A stretch of DNA of 64,000 nucleotides from Clostridiales bacterium (GCA_004557125.1 SFET01000001.1:1-64000); one strand, 5' to 3'. Numbered from the stretch's first letter, positions 8,923 to 21,002 are shown. Numbers and translations: made by a program. The notes: generated by a model from the sequence alone, not told the origin.

Positions 8923-8937
8923 TCGAACACACGTTTA
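8918..8937 (+). promoter_or_regulatory. LexA (DinR) SOS box upstream of uvrB
   Basis: CGAACACACGTTTA at 8924-8937 matches 13 of 14 positions of the Bacillus SOS box CGAACRNRYGTTYC; only the last base differs. A TATAAT (8918-8923) touches it on the left, so LexA bound here could block a promoter at this site. It lies 79 bases before uvrB, a known SOS gene in Bacillota. Match and position are seen; regulation is inferred. Confidence 0.75.
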
Positions 8938-8952
8938 AGTTTCCCCTCCCCC

Positions 8953-8981
8953 GTTTCATTTTTCCTCATATATGCTATAAT
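8953..8981 (+). promoter_or_regulatory. Extended -10 promoter of uvrBA
   Basis: TATAAT at 8976-8981 is preceded by TGC (extended -10), with a weak -35 GTTTCA (8953-8958) at 17 bases. The -10 is embedded in a 6-bp inverted repeat (TATGCT / AGCATA). Confidence 0.65.
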
Positions 8982-9015
8982 AAGCATAGAAGAAGAATCC
9001 GGGGAGGGTCTTTTC

Positions 9016-11025
9016 ATGTCCATGTTCCATCTGCACTCCGATTACGCGCCCACCGGCGACCAGCCCCAGGCCATCGAGGCCCTGACGGAGGGGCTGAAGA
9101 AGGGCATGAAGCACCAGGTGCTGCTGGGCGTCACCGGCTCGGGCAAGACCTTCACCATGGCCAACATCATCGCCAAGGCCAACCGGCCCACGCTGGTGAT
9201 CGCCCACAACAAGACGCTGGCGGCCCAGCTGGCAGGCGAGTTTCAGGAGTTCTTCCCGGACAACGCCGTGGGCTACTTCGTGTCCTACTACGACTACTAC
9301 CAGCCCGAGGCCTACATTCCCTCCACCGACACCTTCATCGAGAAGGACAGCGCCGTCAACGACGAGATCGACCGCATGCGCCACAGCGCCACCAGCTGGC
9401 TGGCGGAGCGCCGGGACGTGGTCATCGTGGCCTCGGTCAGCTGCATCTACGGCCTGGGCGACCCCTCGGAGTACGAGGATCTGTCCGTGTCCCTGCGCGA
9501 GGGCATGCAGATGGAGATCGAGGAGCTGCTGCACCGCCTGGTGGAGATTCAGTACAGCCGCAACGACTTCGAGTCCGAGCGCGGCACCTTCCACGTCCGG
9601 GGCGACGTGGTGGAGATCATCCCCGCCGCCAGTCAGGAGAAGGCGGTGCGCGTGGAGTTCTTCGGCGACGAAATCGAGCGCATCTCCGAGATCGAAATCG
9701 TCTCCGGGCGGGTGCTGCGGCACATGGCCCACGTGATCCTCTTCCCCGCAAGCCACTACGCCATCAGCAAGGACAAGCTGGAGGGCTGCATCGCCCAGAT
9801 CGAAAACGACCTGCGCGACCGCCTTGCAGATCTGAAGGCCAATGACCGCCTGCTGGAGGCCCAGCGCCTGGAGCAGCGCACGCGATACGACATTGAAATG
9901 CTGCGGGAGATCGGCTACTGCAACGGCATCGAGAACTACTCCCGCTACTTTGACGGCCGCCAGAGCGGTGAGCCGCCGTTCACGCTGCTGGACTACTTCC
10001 CGAAGGATCTGCTGATTCTGGTGGACGAGAGCCACATGACCATCCCCCAGATCCGCGCCATGTACAACGGCGACTTCGCCCGCAAGCAGACGCTGGTGGA
10101 CTACGGCTTCCGCCTGCCCGCCGCCTACGACAACCGCCCGCTGAAGTTCTACGAGTTCGAGCAGAAGGTGAACCAGATCATCTACGTCTCCGCCACCCCC
10201 GGCCCCTACGAGCTGGAGCGCACGGAGCAGGTTGTGGAGCAGATCATCCGCCCCACCGGCCTGATCGACCCGGAGATCATCGTGCGCCCGGCGCGGGATC
10301 AGGTGGACGACCTGCTGGGCGAGATCCGCACGGTCACGGCAAAGGGCGGTCGCGTGCTGGTGACGACCCTCACCAAGCGCATGGCCGAGAGCCTGACCGA
10401 GTACCTGCGGGAGATGGACGTGAAGGTGGAGTACCTGCACTCCGACGTGGACACCCTCGACCGCATCGAGCTGATCAAGGGGCTGCGCACCGGCGAGTTC
10501 GACGTGCTGGTGGGCATCAACCTGCTGCGCGAGGGCCTCGACCTTCCCGAGGTCGCGCTGGTGGCGATCCTGGACGCGGACAAGGAGGGCTTTTTGCGCT
10601 CCGAGAAGTCGCTGATCCAGACCATCGGCCGTGCCGCGCGCAACGTGGAGGGCCGGGTCATCATGTACGCAGATACCCTCACCGACTCCATGAACCGCGC
10701 CATCTCCGAGACCAACCGCAGGCGCGAGATTCAGCAGCAGTACAATGAAGAACACGGCATCACGCCCCGCAGCGTGCGCAGCGCCATCCGCAGCCTGATG
10801 GAGGTCACGCGCGTGCCGGACAAGGACGCGGGCAAGGCGCTGGACGACGCCGAGCGCCAGCTGGCCATCGAGCACCTGGAGGAGCGCATGCTGGAGGCCG
10901 CCAACAATCTGGACTTTGAGAAGGCAGCAAAGCTGCGCGATCAGATGCTGGAGTTGCGCGGCGAAAGGCCCATGTCCAGCGGTGAGCAGAGCCGCCAGAA
11001 GCGCAGAAAGCGCGCAAAGGCATAA
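9016..11025 (+). CDS. uvrB: Excinuclease ABC subunit B
   Basis: UvrB is the damage-verifying helicase-like subunit of nucleotide excision repair and works with UvrA, then UvrC. The 669-residue length is normal. Walker A is G-V-T-G-S-G-K-T (residues 38-45). The beta-hairpin that inserts between strands is present ([10 protein letters not shown]), as are the V-D-E-S-H Walker B and Q-T-I-G-R-A-A-R-N motif VI. A C-terminal UVR domain (L-E-E-R-M-L-E-A-A ... L-R-D-Q-M) binds UvrC. GGGGAGG precedes the ATG. uvrA follows after 42 bases, so the two form an operon under the upstream SOS box. Confidence 0.97.
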   Translation: MSMFHLHSDYAPTGDQPQAIEALTEGLKKGMKHQVLLGVTGSGKTFTMANIIAKANRPTLVIAHNKTLAAQLAGEFQEFFPDNAVGYFVSYYDYYQPEAYIPSTDTFIEKDSAVNDEIDRMRHSATSWLAERRDVVIVASVSCIYGLGDPSEYEDLSVSLREGMQMEIEELLHRLVEIQYSRNDFESERGTFHVRGDVVEIIPAASQEKAVRVEFFGDEIERISEIEIVSGRVLRHMAHVILFPASHYAISKDKLEGCIAQIENDLRDRLADLKANDRLLEAQRLEQRTRYDIEMLREIGYCNGIENYSRYFDGRQSGEPPFTLLDYFPKDLLILVDESHMTIPQIRAMYNGDFARKQTLVDYGFRLPAAYDNRPLKFYEFEQKVNQIIYVSATPGPYELERTEQVVEQIIRPTGLIDPEIIVRPARDQVDDLLGEIRTVTAKGGRVLVTTLTKRMAESLTEYLREMDVKVEYLHSDVDTLDRIELIKGLRTGEFDVLVGINLLREGLDLPEVALVAILDADKEGFLRSEKSLIQTIGRAARNVEGRVIMYADTLTDSMNRAISETNRRREIQQQYNEEHGITPRSVRSAIRSLMEVTRVPDKDAGKALDDAERQLAIEHLEERMLEAANNLDFEKAAKLRDQMLELRGERPMSSGEQSRQKRRKRAKA

Positions 11026-11067
11026 ATACGATCATGAAGCGGCATCGCCGCAGGAGGAACCCCAAAA

Positions 11068-13899
<2,832 letters not shown>

Positions 13900-13947
13900 G
13901 CATCCGCTTCGTCATTTTTCGATATTCTTCGACATTTTCAACCGGCC

Positions 13948-13992
13948 AGGCCGGCGGAGCCGCCATCTCTGAATGTGCAGCCCCGCCGGCCT
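13948..13992 (+). terminator. Hairpin after uvrA
   Basis: A perfect 10-bp GC stem (13948-13957 with 13983-13992) with a 25-base loop lies about 50 bases after uvrA. No T tract follows, so termination is uncertain. The gap to the next gene (14124) is otherwise AT-rich, with no clear promoter pair. Confidence 0.4.
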
Positions 13993-14124
13993 GTGCTCTG
14001 CAAGCCAAATTTCGAGTTTGATTTGTAACAAAATTTTAAAAACTGCAATTCTTGCTTGACATTTAAAGAGCAACTGTTTAAGATGAAACCATATACCGAT
14101 ATGGAATTTACGGGAGGCATTTTT

Positions 14125-15192
14125 ATGCAGAAAGGTTATAAGCGCAACGGTAAGGGCATGGCCGTGCTCCACTTCTTCATCGGCCTGATCATCGTCGCCA
14201 TACTGATGTGCGCCCTCTATTTCTTCCTGGGCAAGGTGGATTACTCCGACAAGCTGGCCAACCCCGACGCCACCATGCGCGCCTACGTGGAGATGACGGC
14301 CAACCCGAACCCGACGGACGAGGGTGACGCCACCATCATCGGCGGCGCGGACGGTCCGACCAGCGTGTACCTCAACGGTTCCGACGGCAATGGCGACGGC
14401 ATCGTGGATCTGACCGCCACCGCTACGCCCACGCCCACGCCGGAACCCACCGCCACGCCGGTGCCCACGCCGGTGCCCACGCCCACCCCCGTGCCCACCC
14501 CCACGCCCACGCCCACGCCGGAACCGACTCCCACGCCGGAGCCGACGAAGATCGCGTCCTCGAAGTATTCCAAGTACAAGACCTCCGGCTTCAATGTGCC
14601 CGAGCCCTCCACCAACGCCACGGTGGCCATCACGAACTTCTATGTGTCCGAGCCCAACAAGAGCCAGGTCGTGCGCCTGGACGGCTACGGCTACATCAAC
14701 GACGCCAGCTTTGACGGCGCCAACGCCAGCATCTTCGTCATCGTCACCAACGAGTCCACCGGCAAGCAGCGCGCCTATCGCGCCACCATGGAGGCCGGCG
14801 TCAGCGGCGTGGAGCACAGCGACGCCATCTGCAAAAACGCCTCCAGCACGGACTTCAGCGTCATCTTCTCGGTGGCCAAGTACGCCGCGGGCGATTACAG
14901 CCTGGGCCTGGTGATCTACTATACGGATGCCGCGGGCAACAACGCCTACTCCTATCATGAGCTGGGCGACCGCTTCTCCGTGGCCAGCAGCAAGATCTCC
15001 GGCGTGACGCAGGCGGATCCCTTCGCTGCAGCTGCCAGCGGCTTCGACGCCGCAAACGATGCGGATGCCGACGCCGAAGGCGCGCAGACCGACGAGCAGT
15101 TCCAGAACTTCGACCTCGGCGCCGCCCTGGACGACAGTGAGGACGAGGCGGTCGCGCCCGTGGAGCAGTTCACCGGCACCGCAGTCGGCTGA
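14125..15192 (+). CDS. Membrane-anchored surface protein with GGADGPT motif and Pro-Thr spacer
   Basis: I do not recognise the whole protein. The ATG at 14125 follows GGGAGG and gives 355 residues. A single membrane helix at about residues 14-36 with a basic N-terminus suggests an N-in, C-out anchor. Then come A-T-I-I-G-G-A-D-G-P-T-S-V-Y-L (about residues 70-84), a long T-P-T-P/E-P-T-P/V-P-T-P spacer (about 96-140), a beta-rich domain (about 155-295) and an acidic tail. G-G-A-D-G-P-T is the sodium-binding signature of beta subunits of Na+-translocating decarboxylases, but nothing else here looks like that polytopic protein. The spacer suggests a wall-spanning stalk. Confidence 0.6.
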   Translation: MQKGYKRNGKGMAVLHFFIGLIIVAILMCALYFFLGKVDYSDKLANPDATMRAYVEMTANPNPTDEGDATIIGGADGPTSVYLNGSDGNGDGIVDLTATATPTPTPEPTATPVPTPVPTPTPVPTPTPTPTPEPTPTPEPTKIASSKYSKYKTSGFNVPEPSTNATVAITNFYVSEPNKSQVVRLDGYGYINDASFDGANASIFVIVTNESTGKQRAYRATMEAGVSGVEHSDAICKNASSTDFSVIFSVAKYAAGDYSLGLVIYYTDAAGNNAYSYHELGDRFSVASSKISGVTQADPFAAAASGFDAANDADADAEGAQTDEQFQNFDLGAALDDSEDEAVAPVEQFTGTAVG

Positions 15193-15202
15193 GCGCTTCC
15201 AC

Positions 15203-15236
15203 AAAAAATCCCCCGTGTGATGCACGGGGGATTTTT
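15203..15236 (+). terminator. Bidirectional terminator
   Basis: A stem of C5-GTG with CAC-G5 (15210-15217 with 15223-15230) is flanked by A6 on the left and ATTTTT on the right. It can serve the gene on the left and the leftward polyferredoxin gene. Confidence 0.85.
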
Positions 15237-15324
15237 GTGCGCACAAGGACATGCGCCGCCGAAGCCGGGCAAGAAAAAGCGCCGCGTTCCAACGAACGCA
15301 GCGCTCTCTCTTTGCTGTGCGGAA

Positions 15325-15705
15325 TTACTTCTCAATGACCTCCAGCACTTCCATGGGGCAGGCCTTGGCGCAGATGCCGCAGGCGATGCACTTGGAGGCG
15401 GTCTCCCCCTCCAGCACCATGACCTTCATCGGGCAGGCCTCGACGCACTTGCCGCAGCCGACGCACTTCTTCTTGTTGATCATGTACACGCCCTTGGGAT
15501 TCTGGGTGATGGCCTCGTGCTCGCAGGTGCGCATGCACTTGCCGCACTGAAGGCAGGAATTGACCTTGGGTTCGCCGTTCTTCTCCACGATCTGAATGCA
15601 GGACTTGCGCGGATCACGGACCTTATAAAACGCCTCCGAGCAGGCCAGCACGCAGCTCAGGCATGCCATGCAGCGAACATCCTTCTTAACAGACAGCTTT
15701 TTCAT
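15325..15705 (-). CDS. Polyferredoxin, CooF-like electron carrier for CODH
   Basis: This is a 126-residue protein with four Cys motifs for [4Fe-4S] clusters: C12-x2-C15-x2-C18-x3-C22, then C-L-Q-C-G-K-C-x3-C, C-V-G-C-G-K-C-x3-C-P and C-I-A-C-G-I-C-x3-C-P. Such proteins pass electrons between carbon monoxide dehydrogenase and hydrogenases or other oxidoreductases. It is divergent from cooS across a 398-base gap with a promoter for each side, as expected for a CODH partner. It is shorter than classical CooF, so I leave out the symbol. No membrane segment is seen. Confidence 0.85.
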   Translation of the reverse strand: MKKLSVKKDVRCMACLSCVLACSEAFYKVRDPRKSCIQIVEKNGEPKVNSCLQCGKCMRTCEHEAITQNPKGVYMINKKKCVGCGKCVEACPMKVMVLEGETASKCIACGICAKACPMEVLEVIEK

Positions 15706-15738
15706 CTCACAACCTCCGCAATTCTATGCTCTGCTGTT

Positions 15739-15767
15739 ATTATACACGCCCGGGGCCGAATTGTAAA
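15739..15767 (-). promoter_or_regulatory. Promoter of the polyferredoxin gene
   Basis: Leftward TTTACA (15767-15762), 17 bases, then a perfect TATAAT (15744-15739). Confidence 0.78.
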
Positions 15768-15915
15768 TGGATCAAATGCGAAATTTGCCGCAAAAAATCG
15801 ATCGGATGGAAGAAACGGACGATTCTCAAACGTTTTCGAAGGAAGAATATGTTTGAAATGTGAAGTTTTCCCTGCATTTTATGTTGTTAAAAAAGCCCCC
15901 CGGCGGGATATGCCA

Positions 15916-15944
15916 TTGACTTTGGGAGCCACTTTTGATAAAAT
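15916..15944 (+). promoter_or_regulatory. Promoter of cooS-cooC-acsB
   Basis: TTGACT (15916-15921), 17 bases, TAAAAT (15939-15944). It is the only good promoter in front of cooS and leaves a leader of about 150 bases. Confidence 0.75.
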
Positions 15945-15949
15945 GATAG

Positions 15950-16103
15950 TATCCATGATCGGGTTTTTGTGCCGTGTCATAACCCGGTCGGGCCGGGGAC
16001 CGTTCCGCGAAAGGGTCGCTTTGCGGAATGCATGCCCCCGCTTGTCAACGATACGCGGCTGGGATTTGTTTCACCAAATAATCTTTGGGAGGAAGAAGCT
16101 CTG
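15950..16103 (+). promoter_or_regulatory. Structured 5' leader of cooS
   Basis: The leader can fold into at least two hairpins: 15957-15965 with 15981-15989 (9 bp, one G-U), and 16003-16013 with 16019-16028 (10 bp with a single bulged G, arms starting TTCCGC and ending GCGGAA). No T tract marks a terminator. I do not recognise a known riboswitch. GGGAGGAAG at 16088-16096 is the ribosome binding site. Confidence 0.4.
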
Positions 16104-17999
16104 ATGGAAATGAATAAGACCTTTATCACGATTGAGCAGATGGAAGCGGCAACCGACGCTTTGCTGGAAACGGCGAAGAAGGTTGGAGCTGACACTTGGC
16201 AGCAGCGCGTGAAGAACCAGACCCCTCACTGCAAGTTCGGTGAGGAGGGCATCTGCTGCCGCATCTGTACCATGGGCCCCTGCCGCATCACTCCGAAGTC
16301 CCCCCGCGGCATCTGCGGCTGCGACGCCAACGGCATCGTCGCCCGCAACTACCTGCGCTTCACCGCCGGCGGCGCTGCCACCCACTCCGACCACGGCCGC
16401 AGCATCTGCCACACCCTGTACGCTGCCAAGGAGGGCGGCAACTACCAGGTGAAGGATCCCGAGAAGCTCTGCCGCATCGCCAAGGAATGGGGCATCGAGA
16501 CCGAGGGCCGCGACATCTACGACGTCGCCCACGAGGTCGCCGAGACCGGTCTGATGGAGTACGGCAAGCCCTTCGGCGTCCAGCGCTTCCTGAAGCGCGC
16601 CCCCGAATCCCGCCAGAAGATCTGGGCGGATCAGGCGATCGAGCCCCGCGCCATCGACCGCGAGGTCTCCCAGTCCATGCACATGACCCACATGGGCTGC
16701 TCCTCCCTGCCTGAGGCGCTGGTCCGCCAGTCCCTGCGCGCCGGCCTGTCCGACGGCTGGGGCGGATCCATGATGGGCACCGAGTTCTCCGACGTGCTGT
16801 TCGGCACCCCGAAACCGGTGGACACCACCGCCAACATTGGCGTCATGGAGAAGGACATGGTCAACATCATCGTCCACGGCCACGACCCGTCGCTGTCTGA
16901 AATGATCGTGTTCTACGCGCAGGATCCCGAGATGGTCGCTCTGGCCAAGGAGATGGGCGCGAAGGGCATCAACATCGCCGGCGTGTGCTGCACCTCCAAC
17001 GAGGTCGCCATGCGTCACGGCATCCCCATGGCCGGCAACTTCCTCTCCCAGGAGAACGTGGTTCTGACCGGCGCCTGCGAAGCCATCGTCGTGGACGTGC
17101 AGTGCATCTTCCCCGCCCTTGGCCCGCTGTCCAAGTGCTTCCACACCAAGTTCGTGACCACCTCCCCCATCGCCCGCATGCCCGACTCCGATTTCATCGA
17201 GTTCCATGAGGACACCGCCGGCGAGAACGCGAAGAAGATCGTGGAGATGGCCGTCCGCAACTTCAAGAACCGCAATCCCGAGCTGGTGAACATCCCGCAG
17301 CTCAAGACCAACGCCACCGTGGGCTACTCCGTTGAAGCCATCAAGAAGTGCCTGGACGGCGTCACCAACTCCCACGTGGACGAGACCGGCACCACCAAGC
17401 CGCTGATCGAGTGCGTCAAGTCCGGCGTGCTGCGCGGCGCGGTCGCCATGGTCGGCTGCAACAACCCGAAGGTTCGCCCCGACACCGCCCACATCGAGCT
17501 GATGAAGAAGCTCATCGCCAACGACATCATCGTCATCGTCTCCGGCTGCTCCGCCCAGGCTGCCGCCAAGGCCGGCCTGCTGAGCAAGGACGCCAAGGAG
17601 CTGTGCGGCGAGGGCCTCAAGCGCGTGTGCGAGCTGGTCGACATCCCGCCGATCCTGCACATGGGCTCCTGTGTTGATATTTCCCGTATGATGATTCTCG
17701 CCTCCGACATCGCCAAGGACTGGGGCATCGACATCTCCCAGGTTCCGGTCGTCGGCTGCGCTCCGGAGTACATGTCTGAGAAGGCTGTCTCCATCGGCAA
17801 CTACGTCGTCGCCACCGGCATCGAGACCTTCCTGGGCGTCGATCCCTACACCAAGGGCGGCTCCGAGGTCGTCAAGCTCCTGCAGGGCGAGGTCGAGGAC
17901 TGGGTCGGCGCGAAGTTCGTCGTCGAGCTGGACATCGAAAAGCTGGGCGATCGCATGATGGAAACCATCGAGGCCAAGCGCGCCGCGCTGGGCATCTGA
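16104..17999 (+). CDS. cooS: Carbon monoxide dehydrogenase catalytic subunit
   Basis: CooS/AcsA interconverts CO and CO2 at a Ni-Fe-S C-cluster. The 631-residue length is normal. The N-terminus carries the D- and B-cluster cysteines (I-C-C-R-I-C-T-M-G-P-C-R, then G-I-C-G-C). C-cluster ligands are all visible: the His of V-H-G-H-D-P and the Cys of G-V-C-C-T-S, V-D-V-Q-C-I-F, V-G-C-N-N-P, S-G-C-S-A-Q and M-G-S-C-V-D. The acid-base Lys is in S-E-K-A-V. With acsB two genes on, it most likely supplies CO for acetyl-CoA synthesis. The start ATG at 16104 lies 8 bases after GGGAGGAAG. Confidence 0.97.
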   Translation: MEMNKTFITIEQMEAATDALLETAKKVGADTWQQRVKNQTPHCKFGEEGICCRICTMGPCRITPKSPRGICGCDANGIVARNYLRFTAGGAATHSDHGRSICHTLYAAKEGGNYQVKDPEKLCRIAKEWGIETEGRDIYDVAHEVAETGLMEYGKPFGVQRFLKRAPESRQKIWADQAIEPRAIDREVSQSMHMTHMGCSSLPEALVRQSLRAGLSDGWGGSMMGTEFSDVLFGTPKPVDTTANIGVMEKDMVNIIVHGHDPSLSEMIVFYAQDPEMVALAKEMGAKGINIAGVCCTSNEVAMRHGIPMAGNFLSQENVVLTGACEAIVVDVQCIFPALGPLSKCFHTKFVTTSPIARMPDSDFIEFHEDTAGENAKKIVEMAVRNFKNRNPELVNIPQLKTNATVGYSVEAIKKCLDGVTNSHVDETGTTKPLIECVKSGVLRGAVAMVGCNNPKVRPDTAHIELMKKLIANDIIVIVSGCSAQAAAKAGLLSKDAKELCGEGLKRVCELVDIPPILHMGSCVDISRMMILASDIAKDWGIDISQVPVVGCAPEYMSEKAVSIGNYVVATGIETFLGVDPYTKGGSEVVKLLQGEVEDWVGAKFVVELDIEKLGDRMMETIEAKRAALGI

Positions 18000-18032
18000 T
18001 CCCCGAATCAAAGCTGAAAGGATCTTTGCACT

Positions 18033-18803
18033 ATGAAAGTTGCGATTACAGGCAAGGGCGGCGTGGGCAAGACCACATTTGCCTCCACCCTCGCTCGACT
18101 GTACGCAAGCGAAGGACGCACCGTGCTGGCGGCGGACGTCGATCCGGACGCCAACCTCGGCCTCGCGCTGGGATTTACGGAGGAGGAGGTCAACTCCATC
18201 GTTCCGATCTCCAAGATGCGCAAGCTGGTTGAGGAGCGCACAGGTGCAAACAGCCTGAACAAGTTCTTCAAGCTCAACCCTCAGGTGAGCGACATCCCGG
18301 ACACCTACGCCAAGGAGATCAACGGCGTAAAGCTGCTGGTGATGGGCACGGTCGAAACCGGCGGTTCCGGCTGTGTGTGTCCCGAGCACGTGATGCTCAA
18401 GGCCATCCTGTCCAGTCTCATCTTCCGCAAGGACGATGTGGTCATCATGGACATGGAGGCGGGCCTGGAGCACCTGGGCCGCGGCACCGCGAGCATGATG
18501 GATCAGTTCATCGTCGTCATCGAGCCGGGCGCGCGCAGCATTCAGACCTATGAAAAGGTCAAGCAGCTGGCCGCCGACCTGGGCATCACCCGCGTGCGCG
18601 TGGTGGCCAACAAGGTGCGCGACGAGGACGACGAGGCCTTCCTGCGCAGCCGCATCCCCGAGGACGCGCTGCTGGGCATGATTCACTACAACGCAGAGGT
18701 GATCGACGCGGACCGCCGCGGCATCTCCCCCTTCGATGTGAGCGCCAAGGCCGTTGAAGAAATTCGGGCGATCAAGGATCGCATCGACAACGAGAAGAAA
18801 TGA
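18033..18803 (+). CDS. cooC: CODH nickel-insertion ATPase
   Basis: This is a MinD/ParA-type P-loop ATPase of 256 residues that helps insert nickel into CODH (or the ACS cluster; the paralogue is AcsF). It has the deviant Walker A G-K-G-G-V-G-K-T-T near residue 7, A-D-V-D-P-D-A-N-L, and the C-x-C metal-binding motif in G-C-V-C-P-E-H that allows metal-bridged dimers. It lies 33 bases after cooS and 24 before acsB, with AAAGGAT as ribosome binding site, so it is part of the operon. Confidence 0.93.
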   Translation: MKVAITGKGGVGKTTFASTLARLYASEGRTVLAADVDPDANLGLALGFTEEEVNSIVPISKMRKLVEERTGANSLNKFFKLNPQVSDIPDTYAKEINGVKLLVMGTVETGGSGCVCPEHVMLKAILSSLIFRKDDVVIMDMEAGLEHLGRGTASMMDQFIVVIEPGARSIQTYEKVKQLAADLGITRVRVVANKVRDEDDEAFLRSRIPEDALLGMIHYNAEVIDADRRGISPFDVSAKAVEEIRAIKDRIDNEKK

Positions 18804-18827
18804 TACATGAAAGGAATGAGAACATAG

Positions 18828-20957
18828 ATGGGTCTGTTTGACAGAGTATTCCGCGGTTCCGATGAGATGTATTTCAAGGCTGAATCGGAGCTGAATCAGG
18901 TTATTGCTGAGCTGGGCGAGAGCGCCCCCATGACGATGCCCGACACCGCGTATTTCCTCGCTTGCATCTATGCCTACCTGGGCAAGAAGGTCACCACCCT
19001 GGGCGAGCTGAAGGAAGCCCTGGCGCAGCTGCGCGCCATGATGGGCCGCGAGTATCGCACCAAGTCCATCTTCGACTCCGGCGTTGCCACCGCTTGCTGC
19101 GCTGAGGTCATCGAGGCCTGCAAGTACGCCCGCAACCCCGCTCCCTATGAGGGAACCCAGTACCACGGCCACTTCTCCGACGCCGAGGTGCGCGAGCTGG
19201 GCGTTCCGCTGGTCACCAAGGACATCCCCGGCTTCGTGGTCATCATCGGCCCCGCTCCCTCCCAGGAGGAAGCCGTTGAGCTGGTCAAGGGCTATCAGTC
19301 CCGCGGTATCTTCGTATTCATGATCGGCGGCATCATCGATCAGATTCACGCTGCGGGCGTGGCCACCGGCTTCCCGGTGCGCGTGGTTCCCGTCGGCGAC
19401 GAGATCTGGTCCGTCGGCCACGTCATCTCCCTGGTCACCCGTGCAACGATGATCTTCGGCGCCACCGAGCCCGGCGACGCGGACGCCTTCCATCGCTACA
19501 CCTTCGACCGCATCAACGCCTTCGTCAACGCCTTTGCTCCGGTCAATGACATCACCGTCGCCTGCGGCGCCGGTGCCATCAAGCTGGGCTTCCCGGTCAT
19601 CACCAACGATACCGAGGACATGTGGGCCGTTCCGAAGTCCCTGATCATCAACACCAACACCAAGGATTGGATCGAGACCTCTCTTGAGGCCCGCGGCATC
19701 AAGATCAAGGTCACCAACATCGACATCCCCGTCGCCTTCTCCTCCGCGTTCGAGGGCGAAATTGTCCGCCGCAAGGCCATGCAGATCGAGATGGACGGCT
19801 CCCGCGTGGACTGCATCGAGCTGGTGCAGACCAAGGACGCCCACGAGATTGAGGATCACAAGATCACCGTGGAAGGCCCCGACTTCGACCAGTTCGAGTT
19901 CGGCTCCAAGATTCCGATCGCCTACATCGTGGACGTGGCCGGCAAGAACATGCAGACCGACTTCGAGGGCGTCATGGAGCGCAAGTTCCACTCCTGGCTG
20001 AACTGCATCGAGGGCGTGATGCACACCGGTCAGCGCGACATGATCCGCATCCGCGTCAGCGACGCCGCCTACGAGGCCGGCTTCCGCGCCCGCCACATCG
20101 GCGAGGTGCTCTACGCCAAGATCAAGAGCGACTTCGACGCCGTCGTCGACAAGTGCCAGGTCCGCATCTACACCGATCCCGAGAAGGTCAAGGAGATGCG
20201 CGAGATGGGCAACCACGTCTTCGACAAGCGCGACGAGCGCCTCAAGACCCTCACCGACGAGTCCGTCGACGTGTTCTACACCTGCATCCTGTGCCAGGCC
20301 TTCTCCCCGTCTCACGTGTGCATCGTCACCCCCGAGCGTCTGGGCCTGTGCGGCGCGGTCTCCTGGCTGGATGCCAAGGCGACCAACGAGCTGGATCCCC
20401 AGGGTCCCTGCCAGATCGTTCCCAAGTCCCGCCCGATCGACGAGCGCGTCGGCCGCTACGAGGACGTGGACGAGGCCGTGAACCAGTACTCTCACGGCGC
20501 GCTGGAGCACGTCACCCTGTACTCCATCATGGAGGACCCGATGACCTCCTGCGGCTGCTTCGAGTGCATCTGCGGCATCGAGCCCCTGTCCAACGGCGTG
20601 GTCATCGTCAACCGCGAGCATGCCGGCATGACTCCCCTGGGCATGAGCTTCTCCGAGATGGCCTCCATGACCGGCGGCGGCGTGCAGACCCCCGGCTTCA
20701 TGGGCCACGGCAAGCACTTCATCTCCTCCAAGAAGTTCATGAAGGCTGAGGGCGGCCCGGGCCGCATCGTGTGGCTGCCGAAGGCGCTGAAGGATCAGGT
20801 CGCTGACAACCTGAACGAGACCGCCAAGGAGCTGTACGGCATCGACAACTTCACCGACATGATCGCCGATGAGACCATCACCGAGGATATGGAAGAGCTC
20901 TACGCCTTCCTGACCGAGAAGGGCCATCCGGTGCTCGGCATGGAGCCGCTGATGTAA
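18828..20957 (+). CDS. acsB: Acetyl-CoA synthase (CODH/ACS beta subunit)
   Basis: AcsB joins CO from CODH, a methyl group from the corrinoid iron-sulfur protein, and CoA into acetyl-CoA: the last step of the Wood-Ljungdahl pathway. The 709-residue length is that of bacterial full-length AcsB with the N-terminal CODH-binding domain. A-cluster cysteines are present: C-I-L-C, S-H-V-C, G-L-C-G for the cubane, and C-G-C in T-S-C-G-C-F-E-C for the distal nickel site. It is the last gene of the operon. The genes for the corrinoid protein (acsC, acsD) and methyltransferase (acsE) do not follow, which is unusual. Confidence 0.97.
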   Translation: MGLFDRVFRGSDEMYFKAESELNQVIAELGESAPMTMPDTAYFLACIYAYLGKKVTTLGELKEALAQLRAMMGREYRTKSIFDSGVATACCAEVIEACKYARNPAPYEGTQYHGHFSDAEVRELGVPLVTKDIPGFVVIIGPAPSQEEAVELVKGYQSRGIFVFMIGGIIDQIHAAGVATGFPVRVVPVGDEIWSVGHVISLVTRATMIFGATEPGDADAFHRYTFDRINAFVNAFAPVNDITVACGAGAIKLGFPVITNDTEDMWAVPKSLIINTNTKDWIETSLEARGIKIKVTNIDIPVAFSSAFEGEIVRRKAMQIEMDGSRVDCIELVQTKDAHEIEDHKITVEGPDFDQFEFGSKIPIAYIVDVAGKNMQTDFEGVMERKFHSWLNCIEGVMHTGQRDMIRIRVSDAAYEAGFRARHIGEVLYAKIKSDFDAVVDKCQVRIYTDPEKVKEMREMGNHVFDKRDERLKTLTDESVDVFYTCILCQAFSPSHVCIVTPERLGLCGAVSWLDAKATNELDPQGPCQIVPKSRPIDERVGRYEDVDEAVNQYSHGALEHVTLYSIMEDPMTSCGCFECICGIEPLSNGVVIVNREHAGMTPLGMSFSEMASMTGGGVQTPGFMGHGKHFISSKKFMKAEGGPGRIVWLPKALKDQVADNLNETAKELYGIDNFTDMIADETITEDMEELYAFLTEKGHPVLGMEPLM

Positions 20958-20964
20958 AACCCTG

Positions 20965-20999
20965 TGAAGGGGGGACTTCTCCCCCTTCATGATTCTTTC
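20965..20999 (+). terminator. Terminator of the CODH/ACS operon
   Basis: A perfect 9-bp stem (20965-20973 with 20981-20989, arms TGAAGGGGG and CCCCCTTCA) with a 7-base loop, then TGATTCTTTC, begins 8 bases after acsB. Confidence 0.8.
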
Positions 21000-21002
21000 A
21001 TA

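Noticed and set aside
14400..14560. Repetitive block suggesting a CRISPR or tandem DNA repeat
   Set aside because: It is the coding sequence of a Thr-Pro/Glu-Pro spacer, in frame, with no spacer-repeat pattern.
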